Assembly: GCA_008828725.1 (NCBI GenBank)
Contig: MEHQ01000877.1
Coordinates: 141,639-205,638 of the forward strand
Origin: Saccharina japonica
Taxonomy: Eukaryota > Sar > Phaeophyceae > Laminariales > Laminariaceae
DNA: 64,000 bases
Direction of reading: 5' to 3'
Shown here: positions 12,947 to 26,204 of the stretch, one piece after another
How the letters are laid out: each line of letters starts with the position of its first letter
Position numbering within the stretch: the stretch's first letter is position 1
Translations under genes and position numbers: made by a program
The notes under the pieces: generated by a model
Database searches by the model: none
What the model was told of the DNA's origin: nothing
What the model saw: the letters and a program-made list of their open reading frames with translations, nothing else

Positions 12947-13037
12947 TGCGTGTGTGTTCTTCACATTAAGCCGTCCTTTCTACCCGTCGACATCCAGCAC
13001 ACCCTGTGTCCGTGCCGATTGCCATTTGGCACTTACC
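12947..13037 (-). mobile_element. Family D non-LTR 3' end fragment
   Basis: Minus-strand copy of the conserved D 3' terminus: on the plus strand GTGTGTGTTCTTCACATTAA then CTACCCGTCGACATCCAGCA. Only about 90 bp remain, as expected of strong 5' truncation. Confidence 0.65.
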
Positions 13038-13356
13038 AGATACGATATGTATGTTGAAGATTGTGGCAGACACACTGACTGTTAAGAGCGACCACAGCAA
13101 TAATTGCAAGAAAATTAAGATCAACCACAATGAAACATTATTTATGGTGGTATGTGATACGAGTAGTTATTCATGTGGATAATCGACAAAATGTTCGTAA
13201 CATGTGGTTTCCCGTCGTCCGAATGTTGGTAGAAGTTTCTGGCCTAAGGGCCGTTGTTATCGAGCAACTTTCCCCCAATTTTCCAAGAATTTTGTTTTTT
13301 CGCGCAAATTTTTGTATTTTCAATTTTTCCAATAATAGTTTTTCAAGTATTGGAAT

Positions 13357-13607
13357 GAGCAATCCCACGGTAGGGGTACCACTCTTAGGCTCAGTATTTT
13401 CTGACCGGTTGTGCTCCTCACGTGATTAACCACCGGAAACTATTATTATTTTACTGGTACATTTGTTTTTGGACTACCGCATTGGAAGTTTTGGTCGGGT
13501 TGCGCGAACGAATGTTTCCGAAGTCATGTTTCGGGTGAGAAATTGAGCTCCTCGTGTGAGGAGCTCAGCTCAGAAAATTCTGCTGCGCCCCTACCGTGGG
13601 ATGACTC
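13357..13607. mobile_element. Family C MITE with 4-bp GAAT duplication
   Basis: 251 bp between GAAT (13353-13356) and GAAT (13608-13611). Ends GAGCAATCCCACGGTAGGGG and its inverted form CCTACCGTGGGATGACTC. Interior includes GAGCTCCTCGTGTGAGGAGC. Shares structure with 44147 and 61406. Non-coding. Confidence 0.75.
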
Positions 13608-13929
13608 GAATGCGAAGCCTTCCAAATATTTCCAAATAATAACCCCGGCTTTTGTCGCTTTTCCTGTTTTTGTTTCGAATTATTTTTTGGAAATTGTGGA
13701 ATAAAGTTACGTATAGGTTCCAAGCGCTTTTTGTGGTGTAAACACGAGGGCGGTCGAAAAAATATTTTTCAACACCTCACCACGTCTAATTGTTCAACTT
13801 CGGCCCGCTCCACCGGAGGGGGTTAGCTGACACCGTCCCATCCCACCACGCAGGGACAAAAAATGTATACAACCAAACGTAGGGGGAGGTAGGGAGCCAA
13901 CCCCCCCCCCCCCCTGAACCTTCTATATA

Positions 13930-14434
13930 ATTAGTGTTTGTGGTATGCGGTTGCTCGATACTGGTTTCCCGATATGTGGCGGTTTCATACTGGTCTACGG
14001 AGATTGGGGTTTATATGGTATGGCGAGGCATTATGATCTAGATGATGCCTCGCGTGGGTTGCTGTCTCCCTCCTGGGAGCAGTCGCGATACAAGATGATG
14101 GACCCGGGCTTTGATAGAATGATACTGCCGTATATGTGAGGGGTGAGCGTGACAAAGGTCGGCTTACCTCCTGTGTGGTGTTTATGATGGGCCTTGACAA
14201 CGGTATGGCTCTACCTGTGTGTGTATTTGGTAACGTGGTGATACGAGGTAATTATCTACACTCCTCCTTGACGACCACGGTATAGGCACGTGCTACACAG
14301 AGCACGTTTGACAGCAGCGTTTACAAACACGAAATCGCGTGCTTCGGGCCCGGAGGCCGCTGGAGTCTATACTGTGTTAGAGGGGGGGTGGTATAAGGGG
14401 GGGAATGACTATGGAGATGGTCTTTTTTGGGCGG

Positions 14435-14472
<38 letters not shown>

Positions 14473-17400
14473 GGCAGTATGGAGGCGCAGGGCCCAGCAG
14501 CAGCAGCAGCAGCAGCAGCGGCAGTACTGGGGCGCCGCAGCAGCAGCACAGGACGTGGCGTGGGCAACAGCAGCGCGTGGGGTGGAGGCACAGTTTCCAG
14601 CAACAGCACCCACCTCAGCGCAGCACAGGCAACAGCAGCAGCAGACACCGAACCCGGGGACACTGGTTGTGCACGTATCACCGGACATGGTGGTACCAGC
14701 CGGAGTCCCCTCCCCCCCAGGAGCGTATGGGCGGTTCTACATGTGGGGGTTGCGGTGCTCGAGGGCATATGGCCGCGATTTGTTCTTGCCCAAACAGCTG
14801 TGCGATGGGTTCTAGCATATGGTCACATGGCCAGGCAGTGCACTGCCAGCCCACTATCGTCTACGCGCCGGAGTACAGCAACGTGCCCAGGCTGGAACGC
14901 CGGCGCTCCAGCAGCCGCAGGTACAGCGGCAGTAGTGCCGGAGGTCGACGACTAGGAGGGGTAGTGCTATGCCAGGGGAGAGCGAACTGCTTCGGCAGCA
15001 GATGATGAAGGACCTGATGTTGGAGCTGGATGTCGTCAACAAGGAAAGGGATGCCCGTAGAGGGCTGCGCCCGAGGAGCTGTGGAACATGTATCATGACC
15101 TCGACCGCGTACCTTCCTGCAGAAGCAAGCCTGGTGGGGAGGTTGCAGTCCGCCAAGCGCGAACTGGAGGAATTGGTGTTCCGTACCGGAGCTTCGACGA
15201 GCTTGGTGTGGCTGCGTCCGAGGCGCACGAGCTCGGTGGTGCGCGTGAGCGCTAGCGCGTCTGTACAGCAGCAGCCTGAGCCTGAGGTGGGAAGCTCGCT
15301 GTGCCGTACAGCACAGCACGAGGCTGAGGAGGAAGAGCTCTGTTTTGCTGAGGCTGACGTGTTGGAGCTGATGTTGCTGAACCTAGGTGGAGGGCTTGGT
15401 GGTGCTGGGTAAGTGGTGGTTGGTGGCGCACAGCTGCGTGTAGAGCGTGTCATGCCGCATGGTGGGGACGGTGTGGACGGCGGAGTGCCGCAGATTGGTT
15501 TGGGCCAGAGTGGTTCGTACCCGTTCGACCCAGGCAAACGGGATAGGCCTGGCGCGGTTGGGGGGGGGAATGGTGATGGACGAGGAATGGAGCTCATGGG
15601 AGAGGTGACCAGCGGCAGCAGCAGCAGCGGCGGCAGCGGGGCGCGATCTTTTCCATTTGATCCAGGGAAGCAGGCATGTTATATTTTCCAGTCTGGCCAA
15701 CTTTCTTGTTGGTGGATTCAATGGATTGGATTTTCTTGGTCTGTTGTTTTGTTTTTGTGCTTCTTTGTGTCTTGGCCGGCATATTTGAGCAAGGACTGCT
15801 GTAGTTGTGGTGAGCTTGTCCCCTCGTATGACGGATCACAGCTATGTGTGTGGTTGAATGGGAACTGGGTAGGAGAACGGACGTTCCCGTTCGACCCAAG
15901 GAAGTCAACAATCGGCTGGTATGTGTGAGCGAGGGCTGCAGTTGTGTGATTGTACCCTACGGGTATGATGCACCACAGCTATAGTTCATGTGTCTTGCTG
16001 TTGGAATCACGGGGGGGGGTTGCGATGCCATGCTTCTACAGACAAAGTGCACTGCTGTGTGGAACCAGTTTGTGATGAACTGATCCTACAGCAAGCAGCA
16101 GTGCGTGATATTTGTGACGGCTTGATTCTACAGCAGCAGTGCATGATTTGTTAGACTGCTGTGTACTGGTATACCGTATTATATGTATACGTGGATGCAT
16201 GATACCCGTACTGCTGTGTGTTGCTTGAAGCATAACAGGGGGTGGGTTGCCAGCTTGATTATCAAGTACATGATGTTTAATGTGTGGAAAATTACTGCTG
16301 GTCGGAGAATTACTGCTGATTTTGGCTTGATTCTGCAATGCCTGATATTAATATGCTGGAAAATGACTTGATTTTACAGCGCATTATATACAATGTGGGG
16401 AAATTACTGCTAATTTTGCTCCAATGCATGATCAATGTGTGAATTACTGCTGATTCAAGCTTGATTCTACTGCAGTACCTGGTACATGATATTGGTGTGA
16501 AAATCAATGCTCATTTCCTCACCAGGCCCTTGCACACGGAATGTTTTTGTCACTACTGTTGTACTGGGAAGAATCACGAGGGGGGGTTTGATGGCATGAT
16601 TCTACCCACAGACATAGTGCATAATGATGTGTTCGTTATCTAACGATTTGACTTGGTTCCTGGCGCTGAAAGTAACCACCCGATGCACCCTTTGCTCAAC
16701 GAGTCAAAATGCACCCTAACCCTGCGGATTTATGAGATGTAGTCCATGCCGCGGTGACGTTGAGCCGCGGCGGAAGACAAGCGTCGAGTCCGTGGGGTAG
16801 GGAGCAGGAGACGGGGGTTGAGCGCGTGGGGTTGGGGTGTTTAGTAGCAATGGCCTACAGTAGATTAAATGTTTTGGATCGTTTGTTTCAGTAGGAATTG
16901 ACGAGCGAAATTTATGACGCTTGGATTGTAAAATGCTTGCATTGGATATACGAGTAGAGTTATATGCACCTGTTATACTGGTATCTGATATTTGGCATTC
17001 TGAATTGCGTACTACGACCTCTGAAGTACGATGTCAGAATACTATAAAATAACAGCATCAACAGCTGTACATTGTCACGTATCTCGGTTATGGCAGTCCA
17101 TTTATCATGACCTGGGGTATGATTGAGAGACGATGCTTTACCTGGTATATCGAGGGCCTAAATGCTTGTTTTTGGTAGGAGGATAGTTGAATTATAACGC
17201 TGGACCGAGCAGTCTTGTACGTGAGTGAATGCATACAACGACAACGACGTTCTGTTTGTTTCGTTGTCTGCGGCGCTTATTTGATATAGATCGCTGATGT
17301 TTCTGGTTTGTGGGTTTGGACTTAAGTTTGGTTTTGATTTTATGATTGAGGGGTTTTTGAGTCACACTGATGTCGCAGGATTTTACTATTAACCATGCGA

Positions 17401-19058
17401 TGGATGTTTTGTCGTCTTCCGAGCAGGGGGGAGATAGTAGTTGTACTCGGTAACACGACGAAGACTTTCCATCGCAGATAGTCGGGTCCAGTTGGGGTTT
17501 TAACGTACGTGGATGCGGATGCACGCAAGGCTACTGACCGGACGTCTGTCTCTGGTGGAGCAGTTATGCGCGCTGGTGTCTGTGTATGGTTTGATTATAG
17601 GACATAGATGTCTAGAGCATGTGTCTAACGGATAGTTTAAGATTAACACGTACGGTCGGCAGAGCAGCATGCCGACTTTCTCATCAAACCGTTGCATGCT
17701 GAGACGTTTCGCTTGACCGTGACTCTGTGATGAACTTGTTATGATTTCATCCACTGGTTCGTTTGTTTGTTTGTTTTTCCGGGGGTTTTGGGGCATTTGG
17801 TTTTGGGGGATAATAGTAGGGGTTTTCGATGTGCATGGGATGTTTTTGGAAGTACTTGAAGAATTAACGTGCAACTTCAGGGGTTCTTAAGGAAATGGAG
17901 AAAGTGTTGGGAGGTACCCATACGTTGAATAAGGTTAATACGCCAATAGAGTATGCCGATGGTCTTGATGAATCGTGCCGTACGCTTTGGCTATTGGTTA
18001 ACTGCGCACAACGTACAGGGGAACCAATTACTGGTACCTATAGTACTTTTGGATTCATATGCGGATTGTTGTCTTCTTGTATACTTCCGAGGGGAGTTTC
18101 AAGCAGGGGGGCTGCTATGATTTGATTTGAGGTGTTCTATATCAGAGATGTTCTGTTGTTGTGCTCTTACAGAGTACACAGCAGGGGGTCGATGTTATCG
18201 GGCGGTACGGTATTTATGCGAAGACGGTGTTATTGATTTTCTTTTTGAAGGTTTTACCAGCATACTCACGTTTGTTGGATTTTCCCCTTCCCGTAGTTAC
18301 TGTCTCGCTATAGTTTAGGAGATATATACTGGAATCGAGATTGAGAGATTTGGTATCGGGATTGCCGTTTTACGTTGGCTATTCTTGAGGATGGAATTTG
18401 GGGTTGCCGTTTTACCTTGGCAATGATTGAGGATGGAATTTGGATTGCGTTTTGTTGGCAATTCTTGAGGTGGAATTTGGGTTGCCTTTTACCTTGGCAA
18501 TGATTCATTTGTGGAATTTGGGACTTGCCGTTTTACTTGGCAAGATGAAGGATGGAATTTTGGGCTGCCGTTTTACCTTGGCAATTCGGCGATAAGTATT
18601 CGGGACCTATCGTATCGCGCACCGAATAGGGGGGCTGTTTTGTGGTATGCGGTTGCTCGATACTGGTTTCCCGATATGTGGCGGTTTCATACTGGTCTAC
18701 GGAGATTGGGGTTTATATGGTATGGCGAGGCATTATGATCTGAGATGATGCCTCGCGTGGGTTGCTGTCTCCCTCCTGGGAGCAGTCTGCGATACAATGA
18801 TGATGAGACCCGGGCTTTGATAGAATGATACTGCTCGTATATGTGTGAGGGGTGCAGCCGGTGACAAACCTGGTGCGGCTTACCTCCTGTGTGTGGTGTT
18901 TATGATGGGCCTCTGACAAAACGGTATTGGCTCACCTGGTGTGTATTTGGTACGTGGTGATACGAGTGTATATTATCTACCACCTTCTCCTTGACGACTC
19001 ACGGTATAGGCACGTGGCTACACAGAGCACGTTTGACAGTGGTTATACAAACAAATAG
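13930..19058 (+). mobile_element. LTR retrotransposon fossil, 5' and 3' LTRs with gag fragment
   Basis: LTRs at 13935-14329 and 18636-19053, both beginning TGTTT and ending CAAACA, flanked by 5-bp duplications ATTAG and AATAG. A G-rich polypurine tract precedes the right LTR, giving + orientation. The interior holds a Gln/Ser-rich gag-like region (from about 14400) with a retroviral-type CCHC zinc knuckle at 14742-14783, and 38-43 bp tandem repeats near the right LTR (18350-18590). I see no reverse transcriptase, integrase or protease, so it is either a nonautonomous derivative or heavily eroded. It is broken in many places. LTR divergence looks moderate and mostly indel-type, so age is uncertain. 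Superfamily not assigned. Confidence 0.75.
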
Positions 19059-20734
19059 TACTAAAATCCTACTGGTTGGCGATGTCTAGGCCATAGCTGC
19101 GTACCGACGGCGACTGCATGAAGCAGTAATAGTATAGTGAGCGGTACAAAGGAGCTATCAGTATGAGCGTACTCGAAGGTAGACCAGATGAAGGGCCCGA
19201 AGAGCCGGGGATCGACAGGCTTGGCTGGATAAGCATGGGATTGCCTCAACACGGACACGGGGGAGGGCGGGGCGAGAGAGACATCGCAGCACGGAATGCC
19301 GAGTGCGTTAGTTTCTTGCTTCGGCATGGTCTTAGGTATCAGGTCGCTGAGGTTGGGCGGATTACACTGTAGGTTATTTCCTTAGGAGATACCAGGTAGA
19401 TCTATAGACCCGAGGTATCGCTTGCAGCGATATACCACAAGGGAAAACAAACGCTGACCGCGCCTACTGAAGTGTCATTGACCGATCGCCTGGCTACTTT
19501 CTTCAGCGCATGTCCTGTCCAAAAACTCGCGAATAGACTCCGACACTCACGTACTGTATGTATTACATCATAGAATACCTGGCTAAGCCGTAAAACGCTT
19601 ATAAATCGCGAACGAGTCTACGACGCTCGCGTAGTACATCATAGAATGCCTGGCTACTAAGCCGTTCAACGTTAAGAGCACGCTGAACCTTGAGTACATG
19701 CCAGTATTGTATCAGACTGACCATACAGTGTGTACAGCCACTACATTAGCTGTATAACAGAACGACGCCAGGTACGTATGTATGTATAAAATGTCGTGCA
19801 TATACGAGGGGTGTGATATGATGTTACATTATTTGACTTGATGCGAGGGTATTTGACTCCACGGTACTGCCACACACACCACACCGATGACACACACAAA
19901 ATGATAAACCGTGCACAATCGTTCGTTTCGACCCCTCTGGGGGGAGGGGCATTATATCCACATCGACCTCCCCGGACATCCTCGTGCGATATGTATTGTT
20001 GTTTAGGTGGACTACAGTACAGTACACCTCATAAGAAACATGTTATTAAGAAAGCCTGTCTGAGATTTGGAGGGAAATGATAAATTCGGAAGTCATTATC
20101 TTGAAGTTAGTGTAGAAAGCACCCTCTCTCAAATAAGAAATCCAACCTGGACCAGATTTCCTGTTTTTTATTAGGTGTCCTGTACTGTATGACATTTACG
20201 TTGAATACACAACGATAGACGCTCAAGGAAGCTTGCGAGTTCTTCACGCACGGTACATATAAGATACCTCTGGTAGTATAATACGTAGCACGATAAGGCC
20301 TCACACACAGTCTGCATGCGGCACACTTTTAGTGACAAAGACGTGCATGCAAAGACATGCATGCATGCCTTTGTTTCGTACGACGGGGGAGGTGCATGCG
20401 TACAGTCCGAGGAGACAGGTCAATCCTTGATGACACCCACTGCTACTAGCTGTACAGCTGCAACATCCACTCTGAAAGCTCATTCATGGTGACATGCACA
20501 ATGAACGGCGGTTCGGCTGATTGTGAACGCATGGGTCGCCTTTCTGGGCAAGCACCACTCGGGACGGGGTCTACCGAAATTATTTCTTGACATGTTTACT
20601 CCAAAACCTTGTCGCCACCAGCAGAGAGATCGCCAACGCTCTGTACTCCAAGGGCGTTAAGGCCCCCCTTCGGCCGCTGCCCTATATAATATGAGCAAAC
20701 AGGAGCAAATGAGAAAAAAAATCCGTTTTTGTTT
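19059..20734. other. No gene recognised
   Basis: 19500-19660 has two similar short segments (ACGCTCGCGTA/ACACTCACGTA contexts, CATAGAATACCTGGCTA and CATAGAATGCCTGGCTA). 20340-20375 is a CATGCATGC run. No open frame with convincing composition. Confidence 0.45.
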
Positions 20735-21350
20735 GTTTTCAGTTGAAATACTATTTCTGGTATAGTTTCCACATTTTCGTGATCCCCTACGGAAAACGGC
20801 ATTTATTTCTCCAGTTCTAGTGCTCCGAATTTCGACCACGGAGTAGTTTCAGAGAGCCTAGAGCGTGGTAAACATTTGTGCCTCGGGATGCATATCGATC
20901 AGACGCCTTGTTCATCACGAAACGTGCCTCTTACTCGGAAACGACTCGCCATACCCCTGGTACCCAAGACGAATTTGAAAAATAGCAGTTTCTCCGGCTG
21001 CTGGTACTGTTTTAACTCAGATTTTCCAAAAGGAAGCCGGGCGTTCGTAGGGGAACGTATGTGAGCCCGTAGTTCGACCGTCCGTAGCGTCCTACGTGGC
21101 CACAGCAGAGTGTAGATGCCAAACAGGAGCTCCGAAACGATCAAAATCTCGCTGCGGAGCGCTTTCGTTTCGTGATGCAAACACAGCAATGCTTGCCCTC
21201 CCTTGCAGATCCAAGAGCCCCAATACCTTCAAGAGACTATCACGAACAAACTATACGTTGGTCGGTCGGAGGTCGGAGCATTAGAACTGGAGCTATGCCG
21301 TTTTCCGTAAATAGTACTGATATGGTGTTATTATACCAGAAATAGTATTG
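20735..21350. mobile_element. Long-inverted-repeat element, about 0.6 kb
   Basis: Left arm 20748-20825 (ACTATTTCTGGTATAG, ACGGAAAACGGCAT, CCAGTTCTAGTGCTCCGA) is mirrored by right arm 21268-21345 (GGAGCATTAGAACTGGAG, ATGCCGTTTTCCGT, ATACCAGAAATAGTAT). Structure suggests a nonautonomous DNA transposon; no coding domain, no duplication resolved. Confidence 0.5.
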
Positions 21351-21360
21351 GTGTTGTAAG

Positions 21361-22286
21361 AAAAACGAAATATATATATATTTCAACACTCAAGTACTTT
21401 TCTTTGTAAAAACCGAAGGGGCCCCTTAATTGAACTCACAGTAAGTCGGCGTCATCATTCCCTATTCTACATACACGTACGTATGTGATATTTTTTTATT
21501 GATGGCTTCGTCTGCATGATTACAAATTGAATATCAATGTTATCGTCATTGATTGGTGAAACATCGGTCAGGAGTCAGTAGAGTCATTCTTAAGGGGGAC
21601 TGCATCATTGACATATTTTTGTCCAAGTGTTCAGGATTGATGATCGTGATAGTACCTATTATTATTATCATCACCTTTGCCACCCGACAATGTGTAGCAT
21701 GATCTTCAACGTTGATCACTCATGACATTCCCGAAAAAAACATAAAACCACGGAAACAAAGGAAACCTATGCGCAAAGTCTAGCTTTCTTCTATATGTCT
21801 ACTTCCCGCTAAGCTTTATCCACAATAATCCATTTATGTGTTGTCCTTGCTCCCTCCTTCTTCCCAATCCATGTCTGAAGCCATTGACTGGATTATAAAT
21901 GGGTGTAGTAGTTTTACCGTTTTCAATGTGGACGTTCTGAATATGGAATAAGCGCTGCCTATCGTCGGATGTCAATTTCTTTAACAACGATGCCTCCTCA
22001 ACATTCGCAAACGGCCGTATCGTGGCGAGAACTTTTTTTGTCTCTTGGCTCGTGAAAACCGACCATGGAAACCCGAACGAGAGCATGTATGACATATGTG
22101 TGTTATGGGTGGCCTAGATTATGCCTACAAGAAGTCATAACAAATATCCCCCGATCTCTCCTGTGACACGCCTTAAACTATGTATTGTCTATCCGCGAGC
22201 ATCAAAGACGTGGTTCATGTATTTTGTGCAGTCCCTGCTCTACGTACTCCATATATCGGAGGCCCCCGTCCACCTGCCCGTATATT
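21361..22286. other. No gene recognised
   Basis: Short open frames only. Includes a TATTATTATCATC stretch and near-repeats of GATCTTCAACGTTGATCACT, which resembles GATCAACGCTGAAGATCATG at 26650 in inverted form, hinting at another dispersed repeat. Confidence 0.4.
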
Positions 22287-23340
22287 TAATGTGTGTGTGT
22301 TCTTCACATTAAACCTTCCTTTCTACCCGTCGACATCCAGCACACCCAGTGTCCGTGCCGATTCTTCATACTAAAAAGGTACCAGTTCTGTGGTCACAAA
22401 ACTACGACACAGAGATACTACGCTCAGTGCAGTAAGCAGAGCAGACAATGCAATGCCATATACGACAGGCAAGACCTACCCTGCTAGCAATCCAGGTGCA
22501 TGCAAGAGAAAAAAAGAGAAAATAAAGAAAAAAGCGAAAAGAAAAAATAATAGAAAGTAAACATACTGAAGCAAATCAACAATCAAGCAACCAAACAAAA
22601 GCATGACAAAATTAAAAGAAAAAAAGTGTCGTGCTTCTCCCAGATGAGATGCGACATCTAGTTAAAAGAAACTAAATGGAATGAAACGAAACGAAATGAA
22701 ATGAAATGAACCGAAAAAAACAGTGCCAACAAAGCAAGACTAAGAACGACAGCAAAGGACAGGCAGCCAGAACACACCAAAAGTACCTTTCAGCCACCTT
22801 AGGCAGGTTTGTGCCGGTAGTACAGGCAGGTTCTACCAGCTAGTCGGTCTGGTACTGGTACCTACTCTGTTTGCCGTCTCTTTCCTTCTTTCGTCCGCCG
22901 CGGTTTCCCTACGAACCCCCCCCCCCTCTGTCTCCATTCCCTTGGCCGCCACCCATACAACGGATACGTGGCACTTCCTATTCAGTTCCGTTTCGTCCTC
23001 GTGCCACACACGAGAGTCCAGGAAAGACAAGAGGAAATAACAAAAAACAAAATGAATACCTGGTACGTACGTACAGTAGCTAAGCATCCAAACAAAGTCC
23101 TAGGAAACTACGGGGGGGCGGAGAGACAAAGGCAAAACCGATCACGGCAAAAATAAAAAATAAAACAAAATAAATGGATGATGCGAGGGATTGTAGCATC
23201 GCTGTCGTGCCCGCTACAACAGGCGTTACACCAAGCAAAAAAATAAAAGAATAAAAAAATGAAAAGATCACCAGAAATAACCAAGGGAAACAACACCCTA
23301 CCAGGTACACACTTTGGACGACCGAATAGATAACAAAACC
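22287..23340 (-). mobile_element. Family D non-LTR retroelement, long 3' portion
   Basis: Minus-strand element whose 3' end is TTTAATGTGAAGAACACACA (reverse complement of 22287-22310). Aligns with 23442-24300 for most of its length. A minus-strand open frame at 22833-23087 has no recognised domain. The A-rich plus-strand interior (22500-22740) is a pyrimidine-rich tract in the element sense. Left in the 5'-truncated state typical of LINE copies; the left boundary is approximate. Confidence 0.55.
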
Positions 23341-23441
23341 TACTGTATATAAGAGGTATAGGTAGGTTGTTCGTGGTATGATATGGGGGGGTATAATTAA
23401 TTGTTTTAGCGAAAGAGGGAGAAGAATATCGCTCTAAACAA

Positions 23442-24560
23442 TGTGTGTGTGTTCTTCACATTATACCTTCCTTTCTACCCGTCGACATCCAGCACACCCA
23501 GTGTCCGTGCCGATTCTTCATCCTCAAAAGGTACCAGTTCTGTGGTCACAAAACTACGACACAGAGATACTACGCTCAGTGCAGTAGGCAGAGCAGACAA
23601 TGCAACGCCATATACGACAGGCAAGACCTACCCTGCTAGCAATCCAGGTGTATGCAAGATAAAAAAAGAGAAAAAACAAAAAAAAGCGAAAAGGAGAAAT
23701 AATAAAAAGTAAATATACTGAATCAAATCAACAATCAAGCAACCAAACAAAAGCATGACAAAATAAAAGAAAGAACGTGTCGTGCTTCTCCCAGAGGAGA
23801 TGCGACATCCAATAAAAAACCAAATGAAATGAAACGAAATGGAATGAAATGGACCGAAAACAGCGCCAACAGAGCAAGACTATGAACGACAGGAAAGGGC
23901 AGCCAGCCGGAGCACACCAAAAGCACCTTCCAGAGGGCCGAGGCAGGTTTGTGCCCGTAGTACAGGCAGGTTCTACCAGCTAGTCGGTCTGGTACCTACT
24001 CTGTTTGCCGTCTCTTTCCTGCTTCCGTCCGCCGTGGTTTCCCTACGAATCCCCCACCCTCCGTCTCCATTCCCTTGGGCGCCACCCATACAACGGATAC
24101 GTGTCACTTCCTACTCAGTTCCGTTTCGTTCTCGTGTAACAGACGAGAGTCCAGGAAAGAGAACAGGAAATAACAAAAACAAAATGAATACGTACGTAGC
24201 TAAGCAACCAAAGAAAGTCCCAGGAAAAATACGGAAGGCGGAGAAACAAAGGCAAAAGCGATCACGGTAACGAAAATAAGTAAAACAAAGTAAATGAAGC
24301 AAATGATGCGAGGGGCTGCAGCATCGCTGTCGTGCCCCCTTGAGAAGCAACAACAGGCAATACAACAAGCAAAAATAAGAAATAATAAACAAGAAATAAG
24401 AAAATAAAAACAAACAAACAAACAAAGGGAAAGAAAGACCACCAGAAATACCCAAGGAAATAAAGAAAACAAAAACAAAAAGACAAACAAACACCCAATA
24501 TAACCTTGTGAAAAAAGCAAACAAAAAACGGCCAGGCACACGGATGAAACAAAATTGATT
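23442..24560 (-). mobile_element. Family D non-LTR retroelement, second long copy
   Basis: Same orientation and 3' end as the copy at 22287 and lying directly beyond it, forming a head-to-tail pair. Homology covers the 3' end, the tract at 23640-23870 and the block at 24050-24170 (TCTCCATTCCCTTGG, ACAACGGATACGTG). The minus-strand open frames at 24111-24760 are Phe/Leu/Cys-rich products of the pyrimidine tract. Upstream limit approximate. Confidence 0.5.
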
Positions 24561-25004
24561 GAGGAGCATCTATATCTATATATTTGTAACGAAGTCTGAA
24601 ATGCAAACGACAAGCACGAATCAACCGTGCTTTGACCTTTGTGGAGGCTGCACTGCGGTATATACAACAAACTGTGCACGTATATACGTAGGCAACATAT
24701 ATATAGTCTAATCCTAAGTAATCGGTCTTCAAAACGGAAGTGGCGTTCTACAGGCGGCACTTGTAATGGTATATAGGCTTGGAAGGCAGTCTATAAACCT
24801 ATACTCGTACGTATCAAACTCTTCTTTCGTGAAATCGAGTTATTTGTGGTCACGAATCTCGACGAAGAAAGTTTTAATCTAATAAGTCAAAGATTTTAGA
24901 TTGAAATAAAATCCTAGTGGAGCCGAAGAAGCACACAAATACTTTAAGGTATAGTCTTAAGTATTTTATACATGGCGACGGAAAAAATGTAAAATTTATT
25001 CTAT

Positions 25005-25200
25005 TTTTTTTTTGTCCATCCCATTTATTATCTTCGCCCTTCCTTTCTCTCTCCTCCCTAGTCGTAACTCAGATCCGGGGTCACAAAGTAGGCTCCTCTC
25101 CCTCCTCCCCCACTACGGTTCTTGCCTTGAATTTTTATCGCGAGAAGACTTCAGCCTTTCCTTCCCTCGTCGACTCGCATCGAATTGTGCCTACCCACGC
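25005..25200 (-). mobile_element. Family E SINE-like retroposon
   Basis: Best copy of the roughly 200-bp minus-strand repeat; 3' end GATAATAAATGGGATGGAC followed by A-run (plus strand T-run at 25005-25013). Supplies the uninterrupted sequence CCTAGTCGTAACTCAG that dates the MITE insertion in the copy at 26205. Confidence 0.6.
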
Positions 25201-25275
25201 TACTATTAATTGGCGTTCTCAGCAGTTGATTCCGTTTTTTTATTTATTTTTGCAAATAAACTCAAAAGTCCGACC

Positions 25276-25356
25276 CACGTGAGATTCGAACTCCAGACAT
25301 CAACGTTCAGAAGCGTTCGAGGTTACGTCTAGACCATCGGGGCGACCGACTTAGAG
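25276..25356 (-). pseudogene. tRNA-like remnant
   Basis: On the minus strand GATGGTCTAGACG resembles an A box and GAGTTCGAATCTC a B box, about 40 bp apart, followed by a T-rich stretch. An anticodon-like stem AACG/CGTT is possible, but acceptor and T stems pair poorly. A decayed tRNA or tRNA-derived repeat is more likely than a working tRNA. Confidence 0.35.
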
Positions 25357-26204
25357 ACGAATATATCCGGAGATGTTAAGAAGCACTTCGTACAGGCTTG
25401 GGATAACACGTATCTAATATTAATAATGATTTTTTTACGAATTAATGGTTAAAATAATTACATACGACTCGTCGTGTTCATATACACATACGTACATGTA
25501 TACCTAAAGTAACTCCCGGCTTGGTTTTCCTCGTACACTCCCGATTTGCGTAATTATGACACATTTGTGGTGTGATCGACGCGGTTCGTCGTGCTGTACA
25601 TCATTATTACCAGATTGCATAAAATACTATTAAATAGTAACATTATACTTTATATTATATATGCATTTTCTCGGCTACACTACGTATTAATAGGATTTTA
25701 TTTCAATTCTGACACATGTATGTGTGGTGTGATCGACGCTGTTCGTCGCGCTGTACATCATTACTATTAATACCAGATTGCATAAATACATAAATGCATA
25801 CATACCTGGTACAAGGTATATAGCAGTAAAAAATATTTTTGTAATCGAGATATGAACCACCACGCGGATCGTGCAAAAACACGCGATATTAAAATACACG
25901 AATCGGGACAGGGCGGCTGCGTGTTGAAAACAAAAGGACGTCACTATTCGCGAATAAATAAATGTACGAGTATTGAATTTCGTGATGGAAACGATGCTAC
26001 CTGGTATCAATATCGCTCGTATAAAACGTCTACCTAATATTATCGTCTTTTTTCACATTTATTTCGTGATACCTTGGTACCTCTTCTGGTAGTCGCCACG
26101 AAACGTTTGACACATATTATATGATATACGTATTATACATATATATATCATATAATGTAGATAGGACAAGTAGTAAATATTATTAATATTATAAGCGCTC
26201 TTAC
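25357..26204. other. No gene; internal near-duplicate segments
   Basis: GTGTGATCGACGCGGTTCGT at 25572 recurs as GTGTGATCGACGCTGTTCGT at 25730, each followed by a GCTGTACATCATTA segment. AT-rich. TACCTGGTA at 25804 and 25998. Confidence 0.5.

Noticed and set aside
24111-24760. Overlapping hydrophobic minus-strand frames that look like membrane proteins
   Set aside because: They come from the pyrimidine-rich tract of a family D element and are not conserved in frame with the copy at 22287.
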